A DNA stretch of 64,000 nucleotides from Curtobacterium sp. L6-1 (GTDB lineage Bacteria > Actinomycetota > Actinomycetes > Actinomycetales > Microbacteriaceae), in NCBI RefSeq assembly GCF_018885305.1, contig NZ_CP076544.1, forward strand, positions 3,286,001-3,350,000. Direction: 5' to 3'. How positions within the stretch are numbered: position 1 is the stretch's first letter; each line of letters starts with the position of its first letter. The notes below the pieces were generated by a model, which was not told the DNA's origin, did no database searches, and saw only the letters and a list, made by a program, of their open reading frames with translations. Shown piece by piece: positions 56,271 through 63,729 of the stretch. The position numbers were made by a program, and so were the translations under genes.

Positions 56271-57287
56271 TTGACCCACACCGGTACCGCCGCGGACGAC
56301 TCGACGACCGCGAACCCGACGACCTCCGGTGACGCCACCGCAGCTCCCCTGACCCGCAGGGCAGCACGCGAAGCAGCCGAGCGTGCCACGCGCCGACCGC
56401 TCGCCCGCACGGCGTCCACCCCCGCCCGCACGACCGCGGCCCGCCCGACGGCGGCCCGCACCGGCAGCGCACTCGGTGTCACCCGCACCGCCGCCACCCG
56501 CTCGGCAGCAGCGCCGACGAGCTCCTCGCGCAAGCGGAAGTTCATGGCGCCCGTCGTGCTCGCGGTCGCCGCCGGCATGTTCGGCACGATGGCCGTCCCC
56601 GCCGCCTTCGCGAACACCCAGCCGACGACCGCGGACGCCGCCCGCGCCGCAGCCCCGGTCCAGACGCAGGAGTTCGACGTCTCCGCCGCCGCGGGCACCG
56701 CCGACACCTCGCGCGACGGCTTCGGCGCCACCTCGACCGCGACGCTCGCAGCCGAGAAGCAGGCCGAGCACGCGACGGAGGTCGAGGCCGCCCGCGCCGC
56801 GAAGGCCGCCGAGTTCGCCTACGACGGCAAGACGGCGAAGGACTACCTCGCCGACTCGACGACGACCTCCACCACCACGGACACGGCCGCGACCACCACC
56901 TCGGCCGCGCCGGCCGCTGCCGCCCCCGCCGCCGGCACCCCGTTCTCCCTGCCCGCCGTGGTCGCCACCGCGAAGCAGTACATCGGGACGCCCTACGTCT
57001 TCGGCGGCGCCACCCCGGCCGGCTTCGACTGCTCCGGCTACGTCATGTACGTGTACGCGCAGTACGGCATCAGCCTGGCGCACTCGGTCCCGCTGCAGGA
57101 CCAGGCCGGCACCACGATCCCCGAGTCCGAGGCGCAGCCCGGCGACGTGGTCATCTTCAACAACGAGGCGCACGACGGCTTCTACATGGGCAACGGCATG
57201 ATCATGGACGCCCCGAAGCCCGGTGGCGCGATCTCGATCCGTCCAATCTGGACGAGCGACTACCACATCGTGCGCTTCGGGATCTGA
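56271..57287 (+). CDS. NlpC/P60-family peptidoglycan hydrolase
   Basis: A 338-residue protein. The first ~100 residues are Thr/Ala/Arg-rich and basic, followed by a membrane or signal segment (about 100-120) and AFANTQ, a likely signal-peptidase site. A linker with Thr-rich repeats leads to the C-terminal NlpC/P60 domain (about 228-338): PYVFGGATPAGFDCSGYVMYVY with the catalytic Cys near 254 and the His in AHDGFYMGNG near 301. It likely cleaves peptide stems of the cell wall. TTG at 56271 is chosen for its GGAGA ribosome site; the frame is open far upstream, into the leader. Confidence 0.82.
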   Translation: MTHTGTAADDSTTANPTTSGDATAAPLTRRAAREAAERATRRPLARTASTPARTTAARPTAARTGSALGVTRTAATRSAAAPTSSSRKRKFMAPVVLAVAAGMFGTMAVPAAFANTQPTTADAARAAAPVQTQEFDVSAAAGTADTSRDGFGATSTATLAAEKQAEHATEVEAARAAKAAEFAYDGKTAKDYLADSTTTSTTTDTAATTTSAAPAAAAPAAGTPFSLPAVVATAKQYIGTPYVFGGATPAGFDCSGYVMYVYAQYGISLAHSVPLQDQAGTTIPESEAQPGDVVIFNNEAHDGFYMGNGMIMDAPKPGGAISIRPIWTSDYHIVRFGI

Positions 57288-57342
57288 CTTCCCCGGAGCA
57301 CCGTGTCCGACGTCCTGCCGTCGACCATGTGAACACCGTCCG

Positions 57343-57375
57343 AACCGGCCCCGCACCCCTCGTGCGGGGCCGGTT
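57343..57375 (+). terminator. Terminator of the NlpC/P60 gene
   Basis: AACCGGCCCCGCAC, a 5-base loop and the perfect complement, followed by TTTCTG. Confidence 0.85.
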
Positions 57376-57426
57376 TCTGGGTTAGCCTCCATGCATCGGT
57401 TCGACTCGACCCGAACGGGAGACCAC

Positions 57427-57522
57427 ATGTCGACGTCACGCACGACCCGCACCATGGGTCTGCGCGTGCACGTCGACATACGGACGACCACAGCCTGCGG
57501 GCCTCGACCCGCACGCGACTGA
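57427..57522 (+). CDS. 31-residue leader-peptide-like ORF
   Basis: An ATG with a GGGAG ribosome site opens a 31-codon frame whose centre reads GLRVHVDIRTTTACGPRP. The pattern Arg-x-His-Val-Asp-Ile/Leu ... Ala-Cys matches the actinobacterial Cys-containing leader peptides found upstream of sulfur-metabolism genes. A terminator-like hairpin follows three bases after the stop, as in an attenuator. A -10-like TAGCCT is at about 57383. The next gene is an HNH nuclease, not a known sulfur gene. Confidence 0.5.
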   Translation: MSTSRTTRTMGLRVHVDIRTTTACGPRPARD

Positions 57523-57524
57523 CC

Positions 57525-57552
57525 AGAGCACTGCCCTGACGGGTGGTGCTCT
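57525..57552 (+). terminator. Hairpin directly after the leader-peptide ORF
   Basis: AGAGCACTGCCC and GGGTGGTGCTCT pair with two G-T wobbles around TGAC, then TCGTGTTTCC. A second palindrome (CCCCACCGCGGTGGGG) lies about 20 bases on; the rest of the gap to 57697 shows nothing else but the ribosome site of the HNH gene. Confidence 0.65.
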
Positions 57553-57696
57553 TCGTGTTTCCGGCCCTCCCCACCGCGGTGGGGCAGCGCCGGCCGGTGC
57601 CACCCCGGTGCCGGAGGCCGTGACCACCCGCTCGACGCCGACCGACCCGGTGCCCGCACCGCCTGGAAGCCGTCCAGGCACGTCGGAAGGGAACCC

Positions 57697-58191
57697 ATGC
57701 GCACTCTCGTCCTCAACGCCGGTTACGAGCCCCTCGCGGTGATCTCGTTCCGTCGAGCCCTGGTCCTCGTCATGAACCAGAAGGCATCTGTCGTCGCCGC
57801 CGACACCCTGCACCCCGTCACCGGTGCCGCCGTCAGCTACGACCGACCGTCCGTCATCATCCTGACCCGGTACGTGCGCATCCCGCAGTCCCGGCTGATC
57901 CCGGTGTCCCGGCGCGGTGTGCTCCGCCGGGACGCCAACCGGTGCGCCTACTGCGGGCGGAACGCCACCACGATCGACCACGTGCAGCCGAAGTCCCGCG
58001 GGGGGCGCGATTCGTGGGAGAACCTCGTGGCGTGCTGCCTCGCCTGCAACAACGTCAAGGGCGACCGCACCCCGCGCGAGATGGGGTGGACGCTGCGCTT
58101 CCCGCCGAAGGCCCCGCACGGTTCGGCCTGGGTCGTGCGCGGCATCGAGCGGCCGCAGCCGGACTGGGACGAGTACCTGGTCGCCGCGTAG
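57697..58191 (+). CDS. HNH endonuclease family protein
   Basis: A 164-residue protein of a type very common in actinobacteria. N-terminal RTLVLNAGYEPLAVISFRRA and the central basic region precede the HNH motif with zinc Cys pairs: CAYCGRNATTIDHVQPKSRGG, then NLVACCLACNNVKGDRT. The ATG has a GGAAGGGAA ribosome site. Its cellular role is unknown; it is conserved and single-copy in style, not evidently mobile. Confidence 0.9.
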   Translation: MRTLVLNAGYEPLAVISFRRALVLVMNQKASVVAADTLHPVTGAAVSYDRPSVIILTRYVRIPQSRLIPVSRRGVLRRDANRCAYCGRNATTIDHVQPKSRGGRDSWENLVACCLACNNVKGDRTPREMGWTLRFPPKAPHGSAWVVRGIERPQPDWDEYLVAA

Positions 58192-58204
58192 CGGCGTCCC
58201 CGGG

Positions 58205-58260
58205 GCACGACGGACGGGAGGCCCGTGGCGAGCTCGCCACGGGCCTCCCGTCCGTCGTGC
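58205..58260. terminator. 56-base perfect palindrome between convergent genes
   Basis: 58205-58232 is the exact reverse complement of 58233-58260 with no spacer. It contains the ACGGGAGGCCCG core shared with other gene ends here. It separates the HNH and acid phosphatase genes. Confidence 0.8.
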
Positions 58261-58269
58261 GGTCGGTCG

Positions 58270-59970
58270 TCAGGGCAGGTAGTACGTCGGGTTCGGCAGC
58301 TTCACCGACCGGTCGGCGGAGCCGCCGACGAGGTCGCTGTACTGGTCGCCGACGTTGGCGACGACGTCGTAGCCGCCGCCGGCCCGCGACTCGACGTGCG
58401 CGCGGGTCTGCGCCTTGTACTCGATCGTCGTGCACTTCGCGGTGGCGCAGTGCACGTAGGACGGCTGCTCGGACGATCCGGTGCCGGTCCACTTCGTGTA
58501 GTACGTGCGGTTGCCGTCCTGCGTCGCCGTGAACTGCGGGAAGCCCACCTTGTGCAGGTTCTCGATGGTCGCGGTCTGCTGCGCCTCGTTCCGCCCGGTC
58601 AGGCCGATCACGGTGCAGCCGGCCCGCTGGGCGGCCGCCACGAGCCCGGTCATCGCCGGGGTGGCCGGGAACCGCTCGTCCTGCACCCAGACGTCCTGCT
58701 CGGCCGGGTTGAACACGAAGTGCATGTCCGCGACCTCCATGTCGTACGTCCACAGGGTCGTGTCGTCGGCGTCGAGGACGATCGCCGGCTTGCGGTGCCG
58801 AGGCTCGGCGGCGGTGCAGGCCGCGGTGATCGCCGGGGTCTGTCGCGCGACGACGGACCGCATCTCACGGATGTAGGGGCTGTCGGTCTTGTCCGCGATG
58901 CCCGTGCCCGGGTCGCCGTAGTACGTCGCGATGGTGGCCTTCACCGAGTCGATGTTCGGGATGCCCTCGCCGCCCTGCGTCCGGCCGGAGGAGCCGTCCG
59001 CGGCCATCCGGAAGTGCGTGCGCGGCGCCAGCTTCGGCTCACGCACGCCGGGGAGGTCTGCCGAGGGGAGGTAGTACGTCGGGTTCGGGAGCTTGAGGGT
59101 CCGGTCCGCGAAGCCACCCTGCAGGTCGGACCACTGGTCGCCCACGTTGAGGGTGATGTCGTAGCCGAGGTCCTGCTCGATGTGCTTGCGGGTCAGGGCC
59201 TTGTACTCGACCGTGGTGCACTTCGCCGTGGCACACGTGACGTAGCTCGGCTGCTGCGAGGCGCCCTTGCCGGTCCACTTCGTGAAGAACCGGTCGGCGG
59301 TGAAGCCCGAGTAGCCGACCTTCGCCAGGTTGCCGAGCGTCGCGGCCTTCTGGTCGTCGTTCCGGCCGGTGATCCCGAAGACCGTGAAGCCGATCCGCTG
59401 CGCCGCGTTCACGAAGCCGACCATCGACGGGGTCGCCGGGAAGCGCTGCCCCTGCACCCAGACGTCCTGCTCGGCCGGGTCGAACACGAAGTGCATGTCC
59501 GCGACCTCCATGTCGTACGTCTCGAGGGTGGTGTCGTCGGCGTCGAACACGATCGCGGGCTTCTCGCCGTGCCGGACCGCGCGGTCGTAGGTGCGCTGGA
59601 GGGCACGGGTCTGCTTCGCGACGATCGACCGCATCTCCCGGATGTACGGGCTGTCGGTCTTGTCGGCGATGCCGGTGCCCGGGTCGCCGTAGTACGTCGC
59701 GATGGTCTTCTTGACGGAGTCGATGTTCGGGATGCCCTCGCCGCCCTCGGTCGCGCCTGACGAGCCGTCCGGCGCCATCGTGAAGTGGGTCCGCGGGGTC
59801 AGGTGCCGGTCGGTCCGGCTGGTGTGGGCGCTGCCGGTCGTGACGGTCGTGGAGGCGGTGCTCGCGGTGGCCGCGTCGGCGGCGGTGCCGCTGAGCAGGC
59901 CGCCGGCGAGCGCCGCGGCGGTGACGGCTGCGATCGCCGCGGAGCGGCGCAGGGGAGCGGGGAAGGGCAT
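58270..59970 (-). CDS. Secreted protein with two tandem HAD acid phosphatase domains
   Basis: A 566-residue protein with a Sec signal peptide (cut near residue 33, ADAATA). Two homologous halves (about 58-305 and 318-566) each contain GGEGIPNIDSVK, IATYYGDPGTGIADKTDSPY, HAD motif I in AIVFDADDTTLETYD or AIVLDADDTTLWTYD, motif II in GITGRND or GLTGRNE, the late Asp in LNVGDQWSDL or ANVGDQYSDL, and end PNPTYYLP. This is HAD subfamily IIIB (class B/C acid phosphatase). The halves are very similar, so the duplication is fairly recent. Phosphate scavenging outside the cell is likely. A GGAGG ribosome site precedes the ATG. Confidence 0.88.
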   Translation of the reverse strand: MPFPAPLRRSAAIAAVTAAALAGGLLSGTAADAATASTASTTVTTGSAHTSRTDRHLTPRTHFTMAPDGSSGATEGGEGIPNIDSVKKTIATYYGDPGTGIADKTDSPYIREMRSIVAKQTRALQRTYDRAVRHGEKPAIVFDADDTTLETYDMEVADMHFVFDPAEQDVWVQGQRFPATPSMVGFVNAAQRIGFTVFGITGRNDDQKAATLGNLAKVGYSGFTADRFFTKWTGKGASQQPSYVTCATAKCTTVEYKALTRKHIEQDLGYDITLNVGDQWSDLQGGFADRTLKLPNPTYYLPSADLPGVREPKLAPRTHFRMAADGSSGRTQGGEGIPNIDSVKATIATYYGDPGTGIADKTDSPYIREMRSVVARQTPAITAACTAAEPRHRKPAIVLDADDTTLWTYDMEVADMHFVFNPAEQDVWVQDERFPATPAMTGLVAAAQRAGCTVIGLTGRNEAQQTATIENLHKVGFPQFTATQDGNRTYYTKWTGTGSSEQPSYVHCATAKCTTIEYKAQTRAHVESRAGGGYDVVANVGDQYSDLVGGSADRSVKLPNPTYYLP

Positions 59971-60107
59971 GCTGGTCCTCCGGTTCGGGGCACCCCCGAC
60001 CGGGGGTCGTGACGACGCTAGTTGTGAGGGTGCCGTGCGTCCAGGGAACCTGTTGCATCCCTCATCATCGGGCGGGTCCGGCGGCTCCCGCTAGAGTGGT
60101 CGGGCCG

Positions 60108-60179
60108 GCCTCTGTAGCTCAATGGAAGAGCAGTTCCGTCCTAAGGAAAGGGTTGGGGGTTCGAGTCCCTCCAGGGGCA
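60108..60179 (+). tRNA. tRNA-Arg (anticodon CCT)
   Basis: The cloverleaf runs from GCCTCTG at 60108 to CAGGGGC plus discriminator A at 60179. The acceptor has one G-T pair. The D arm is GCTCAATGGAAGAGC; the anticodon loop in TTCCGTCCTAAGGAA gives CCT; the T arm is GGGGGTTCGAGTCCCTC. A TAGAGT box lies ten bases upstream. Confidence 0.92.
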
Positions 60180-60308
60180 CTCCGGTGGTCCGTCCGGTCC
60201 CGCCCTCAGGAAAGGGTTGGGGGTTCGAGTCCCTCCAGGGGCACTCCGGTGGTCCGTCCGGTCCCGCCCTCAGGAAAGGGTTGGGGGTTCGAGTCCCTCC
60301 AGGGGCAC
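60144..60308 (+). repeat. Tandem copies of the tRNA-Arg 3' half (64-bp period)
   Basis: The last 36-37 bases of the tRNA gene (from AGGAAAGGG at 60144 to 60180) recur exactly at 60208-60244 and 60272-60308. The 27-base spacers after the first and second copies are also identical, and a further 15 bases of spacer follow the third. The extra copies lack the 5' half and cannot fold as tRNAs. Confidence 0.9.
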
Positions 60309-60367
60309 TCCGGTGGTCCGTCCGCACCGCCAGGCCACCACCAGACGACGCAGTCCCGGAGGTACCC

Positions 60368-61033
60368 GTGTCCCGATCGTCCGCCGCCGACGCGCTCCCG
60401 ACCACCGCACACGACGTCGAGTGGTCCGCCGGCACCTGGACCAACCCGCCCGCCCGTGTCGTCGCCGACCAGGACGGCCTGGCCGTCACCGCCCGCGCCG
60501 GCAGCGACGCGTGGCGCACCACGTCGTACGGCTTCGTGCACGACACCGAGCACGCCCTCCTGGCACCCTTCGCCCCCGGGACCGCCACCGAGGTGTCCTT
60601 CCGGCTCGACTTCTCGGCCCAGTTCGACCAGGCCGGGGTCTTCGTCCGCGTCGACGACACCACCTGGGTCAAGGCCGGCGTGGAGCTGAGCGACGGCGAG
60701 GAGGGCCTGGGCGCCGTGGTCACCCGGGGTGTGTCCGACTGGTCGCTCGCACCGGTGCCGTCGTGGCGTGGCCGCCTCGTGACGGTGCGGGTCAGCCGTT
60801 CCGGGGACGCCCTCACCGTCCGGGCCCGGGTGGACGACGAGCCCTGGCGTCTCGTCCGGGTCGCGCCGCTCGCTCCGGACGCGGTCGCCGCCGCCGGCCC
60901 GTTCTGCTGCGCACCCTCCCGGGACGACCTGACCGTGCGCTTCACCAGCTGGCGGACCACCCCGGCGGACGCCTCGCTGCACCCGGACGACGACGCCGAG
61001 GCCGTCGGCGGGGACCAGCCGAGGTCGTCCTGA
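60368..61033 (+). CDS. DUF1349 family beta-sandwich protein
   Basis: A 221-residue protein of the concanavalin-like DUF1349 family: VEWSAGTWTNPPARV, AWRTTSYGFVHDTEHAL, FSAQFDQAGVFVRVDDTTWVKAGVE and GAVVTRGVSDWS. Family members look like carbohydrate-binding or lyase-like jelly rolls; the function is unproven. The GTG at 60368 has a CGGAGGTACCC ribosome site, whereas a longer frame reading through the tRNA repeats is an artefact. Confidence 0.82.
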   Translation: MSRSSAADALPTTAHDVEWSAGTWTNPPARVVADQDGLAVTARAGSDAWRTTSYGFVHDTEHALLAPFAPGTATEVSFRLDFSAQFDQAGVFVRVDDTTWVKAGVELSDGEEGLGAVVTRGVSDWSLAPVPSWRGRLVTVRVSRSGDALTVRARVDDEPWRLVRVAPLAPDAVAAAGPFCCAPSRDDLTVRFTSWRTTPADASLHPDDDAEAVGGDQPRSS

Positions 61034-61066
61034 CCGTCACCGGCGCAGGTCCGCTCGGTCCCGTCC

Positions 61067-62032
61067 TCAGGGACGGGTGCCGTCCGTCGTGTTCGTCGGT
61101 GCGAGCGCCAGGACGACGAGCGCGGCCCCGATCACGCCCAGGGCGACCCACCCGAGCGCGGTCAGCCGTTCGCCGACGACCAGCACCGCGAGCACGGCCG
61201 CGACCGCCGGCTCGGTGAGGGTCACGGTCGTGGCGGTGCTCGCCGGGATCCTGGACAGGCCGTAGCCGAACAGCAGGTAGCCGAGGAACATCGGCACGAG
61301 CGCCATGTAGGCCCCGACCGCGATGTTCTGCGCTGCGGCGAGCAGCGGTGCACCGGTGACGGCGAGGACCGGCACGAGGAGCAGCCCGCCGCCACCGAAC
61401 ACGGCGCCCATCGCGGCCGCCCGCGGGACCCCGTCGACCATGAGCCGCCGCGACGCCCACGAGTACACCGCGTACGTGACCCCGGCCACGAGGCCGAGCA
61501 CGACGCCGAGGACCATCGATCCGCCGTCGCCGTCGCCGTCGCCGGCGCCGGCGCCGTCGGCCGGGCCGCTCCCGTCCGCCGCTGGGCCCGTCGCCCCGGC
61601 CACGCTGGACAGGCAGAGCAGCGCGCTCCCGAGGACGCCGAGCACCGCCGCGAGCACCCACCAGCAGCTGAGCGGTCGGCGGTCGACGACCCGCTCGAGG
61701 ACTCCCGAGGCCAGGGGCGCGGACGCCAGCGACACCACGGAGCCGACGGCCACCCCCGCCGTGTGCATCGCGCTGTAGAACGCGAGCGGGTACACCGCGA
61801 CGGCGACCGCCCCGACGAGGACCAGCCCCCGGCGCCGCGCGAGCAGCGGGACGTTCGTCCGCAGCGACCGCGCGCCCACGGCCGCCTGCAGGAGTCCGCC
61901 GATCCCGAGCGCCGCCGCGCCGATCGCGAGCGGGCCGACGTCGGGCGCGAAGGTCGCCGCGGTGCCGGTGGTGCCCCACAGCAGGGCGGTCACGGTGACG
62001 GCGAGCAGTCCCGCGCGGCGCTGGTCCGTCAC
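61067..62032 (-). CDS. EamA-family (DMT) transporter
   Basis: A 321-residue membrane protein with about ten hydrophobic segments and the two-EamA-repeat layout: WGTTGTAATFAPD at the start of the first repeat and VYSWASRRLM in the second. Between the repeats is a Gly/Asp-rich cytoplasmic loop of about 25 residues (GDGDGDGG), encoded by GTC/GGC repeats. Substrate unknown; DMT members export metabolites. GTG start with a GGAGG ribosome site. Confidence 0.85.
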   Translation of the reverse strand: MTDQRRAGLLAVTVTALLWGTTGTAATFAPDVGPLAIGAAALGIGGLLQAAVGARSLRTNVPLLARRRGLVLVGAVAVAVYPLAFYSAMHTAGVAVGSVVSLASAPLASGVLERVVDRRPLSCWWVLAAVLGVLGSALLCLSSVAGATGPAADGSGPADGAGAGDGDGDGGSMVLGVVLGLVAGVTYAVYSWASRRLMVDGVPRAAAMGAVFGGGGLLLVPVLAVTGAPLLAAAQNIAVGAYMALVPMFLGYLLFGYGLSRIPASTATTVTLTEPAVAAVLAVLVVGERLTALGWVALGVIGAALVVLALAPTNTTDGTRP

Positions 62033-62110
62033 GATCGACCTCCGTCGTCACCGGTGCGGGTGCGGCCTCCGCCCGGTCTGCGGCTCACTCTAGCGAGCAG
62101 CCGCGCCGGC

Positions 62111-62162
62111 GACCCCGCGCGCCGACCGCGTGCGACGACCCCGCGCGCCGACCGCGTGCGAC
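62111..62162. repeat. Two perfect 26-bp tandem repeats upstream of nadE
   Basis: The unit (starting GACCCCGCGCGCC and ending CGTGCGAC) occurs at 62111 and 62137, and a degenerate third copy follows from 62163. It fills the divergent gap between the EamA gene and nadE. Confidence 0.8.
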
Positions 62163-62230
62163 GACCCCGCGCCGCCGACCCCGTGCGGTGACCCCGTGCG
62201 TCCGGCGCGGTGCAGGCGGATACTGGGGGA

Positions 62231-63058
62231 GTGCGAGAACTCCAAGCCGCCATCGCCGCGGACCTCAACGTCCAGCCGACCATCGACCCCGAGCAGGAGG
62301 TCGCCCGGCGCGTGGGCTTCCTGCGCGACTACCTCCTGACCACCGGCGCGAAGGGCTACGTCCTCGCCGTCAGCGGCGGGCAGGACTCCACCCTGGCCGG
62401 TCGCCTCACGCAGTTGGCGGTCGAGTCGCTCCGGTCCGAGGGCCACGCCGTCGAGTTCACCACGGTGCGCATGCCGTACCGCGTGCAGGCCGACGAGGAC
62501 GACGCGCAGCTCGCCCTGCAGTTCATCGCCGCGGAGCCGGGCATCGTCGTGAACATCGAGCACGGGGTCGACGGCGTGGTGCAGGACACCGCGGACGCCG
62601 GCGTCGCGCTGAGCGACTTCGTCAAGGGCAACGTCAAGGCCCGCATGCGCATGGTCGCGCAGTACGCCGTGGCCGGGCAGCGCGGGCTCCTGGTCATCGG
62701 CACCGACCACGCGGCCGAGGCGGTGACCGGATTCTTCACGAAGTACGGCGACGGCGGCGTCGACCTCACGCCGTTGACCGGCCTGACGAAGAGCCAGGGA
62801 CGCCAGCTGCTCGAGCACCTCGGTGCGCCGGCCCGTCTGTACGAGAAGGCGCCGACCGCCGACCTGCTCGACGACCTGCCCGGTCAGACGGACGAGGCGA
62901 ACCTCGGCCTGACGTACGCCGAGCTCGACGCCTACCTGCAGGGTCACGACGTCCCGGTCGAGGTGGCCGAGGCGATCGAGGCGCGCTACCGCGCGACGGA
63001 GCACAAGCGCCAGGTGCCGGCGTCCCCGTTCGACGACTGGTGGCGCGCGACGGCCTGA
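62231..63058 (+). CDS. nadE: Ammonia-dependent NAD+ synthetase
   Basis: It amidates nicotinic acid adenine dinucleotide to NAD+ using ammonia. The 275-residue protein has the PP-loop ATP motif [14 protein letters not shown], the [14 protein letters not shown] loop, [32 protein letters not shown] and a C-terminal [13 protein letters not shown]. No glutaminase domain is present, unlike mycobacterial NadE. The GTG at 62231 follows a GATACT box (62219) by six bases, so a leaderless start is likely; a GTG seven codons upstream is the alternative. Confidence 0.93.
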   Translation: MRELQAAIAADLNVQPTIDPEQEVARRVGFLRDYLLTTGAKGYVLAVSGGQDSTLAGRLTQLAVESLRSEGHAVEFTTVRMPYRVQADEDDAQLALQFIAAEPGIVVNIEHGVDGVVQDTADAGVALSDFVKGNVKARMRMVAQYAVAGQRGLLVIGTDHAAEAVTGFFTKYGDGGVDLTPLTGLTKSQGRQLLEHLGAPARLYEKAPTADLLDDLPGQTDEANLGLTYAELDAYLQGHDVPVEVAEAIEARYRATEHKRQVPASPFDDWWRATA

Positions 63059-63085
63059 TCCGACGGCGACGCCGTCGCGACGACG

Positions 63086-63144
63086 CCGCAGACGCACGGG
63101 AGGCTCCCCACCGGACCGGTGGGGAGCCTCCCGTGCGTCTGCGG
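63086..63144. terminator. 29-bp perfect palindrome after nadE
   Basis: 63086-63114 is the exact reverse complement of 63116-63144 around a single A. It contains the ACGGGAGGC core. A small GACGGCG-A-CGCCGTC dyad precedes it at 63062. The flanking genes converge. Confidence 0.8.
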
Positions 63145-63148
63145 TCGG

Positions 63149-63580
63149 TCAGGCGGTGTCGCGGTCGCCGTGGTCCTCGGGTCGCGTGTCCGGGTGGCCG
63201 GCGTCGGAGCGTCCGGCGTCAGCGCGACCGCCGTCGGGGTGTCCGGCGTCGGCCTGCTGGGCGAGCCGCTCCTGCCAGAGGATGCTGCGGGCGGCGCCCT
63301 CGAGGACGTCGTCGACGCTGTTGCCGGTCTGCGCGGCGAGGGCGCCGCTGAGCCCGGCCGTCAGGGTTCCGCCGGCCTGGGCGAGTCGCTCGACGACCTC
63401 CTCCTGCCGTGGCGTGAGGGGCACGTCGACGAGTTCGTCGACGGCGTCGCGGATGTTCTCCTCGCTCGCGTCCATGGCTGCTTCGTCGCCGGACTGCAGC
63501 GCGGCGGCCTCGCCGACGACGACGAGGCCGAGTCGGGCGGCGTCCTGCTCTGGGCGACGGGTGTCGTTGTCGTCGGTCAT
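63149..63580 (-). CDS. Hypothetical acidic soluble protein
   Basis: A 143-residue protein starting at the ATG at 63580. The helical central part (DAVDELVDVPLTPRQEEVVERLAQ) is followed by a C-terminal tail of degenerate repeats of the type Asp-Ala-Gly-His-Pro-Asp and Gly-Arg-Ala/Ser-Asp. No membrane segment or known domain is seen. Function unknown. Confidence 0.6.
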   Translation of the reverse strand: MTDDNDTRRPEQDAARLGLVVVGEAAALQSGDEAAMDASEENIRDAVDELVDVPLTPRQEEVVERLAQAGGTLTAGLSGALAAQTGNSVDDVLEGAARSILWQERLAQQADAGHPDGGRADAGRSDAGHPDTRPEDHGDRDTA

Positions 63581-63659
63581 GTCGTGGACCGTACGCTCCG
63601 CGCCTGCGCGCGTTCCGGACACGGGGGACGCGGTGCTGCCGGCCCGCGGTGCGCACACG

Positions 63660-63703
63660 ACGACGGGAAGCCCGGTACCAACTGGTACCGGGCTTCCCGT
63701 CGT
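63660..63703. terminator. 21-bp perfect hairpin
   Basis: 63660-63680 and 63683-63703 are exact complements around AC. It lies past the end of the GlsB-type gene (minus strand) and upstream of the hypothetical acidic protein gene. Confidence 0.75.
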
Positions 63704-63729
63704 ACGTCAGCGCAGGTGCGCGACCGGTG

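Noticed and set aside
57381..57389. DtxR/IdeR iron box half-site GGTTAGCCT
   Set aside because: Only about half of the 19-base palindrome is present, and it coincides with a plausible -10 element.
60208..60308. Additional tRNA genes after tRNA-Arg
   Set aside because: Only the 3' half is repeated; there is no acceptor 5' strand or D arm, so no cloverleaf can form.
60108..61033. Integrated element at tRNA-Arg within the window
   Set aside because: No integrase, phage or transfer gene follows; the next genes (DUF1349, EamA, nadE) look like chromosome. Only att-like remnants can be claimed.
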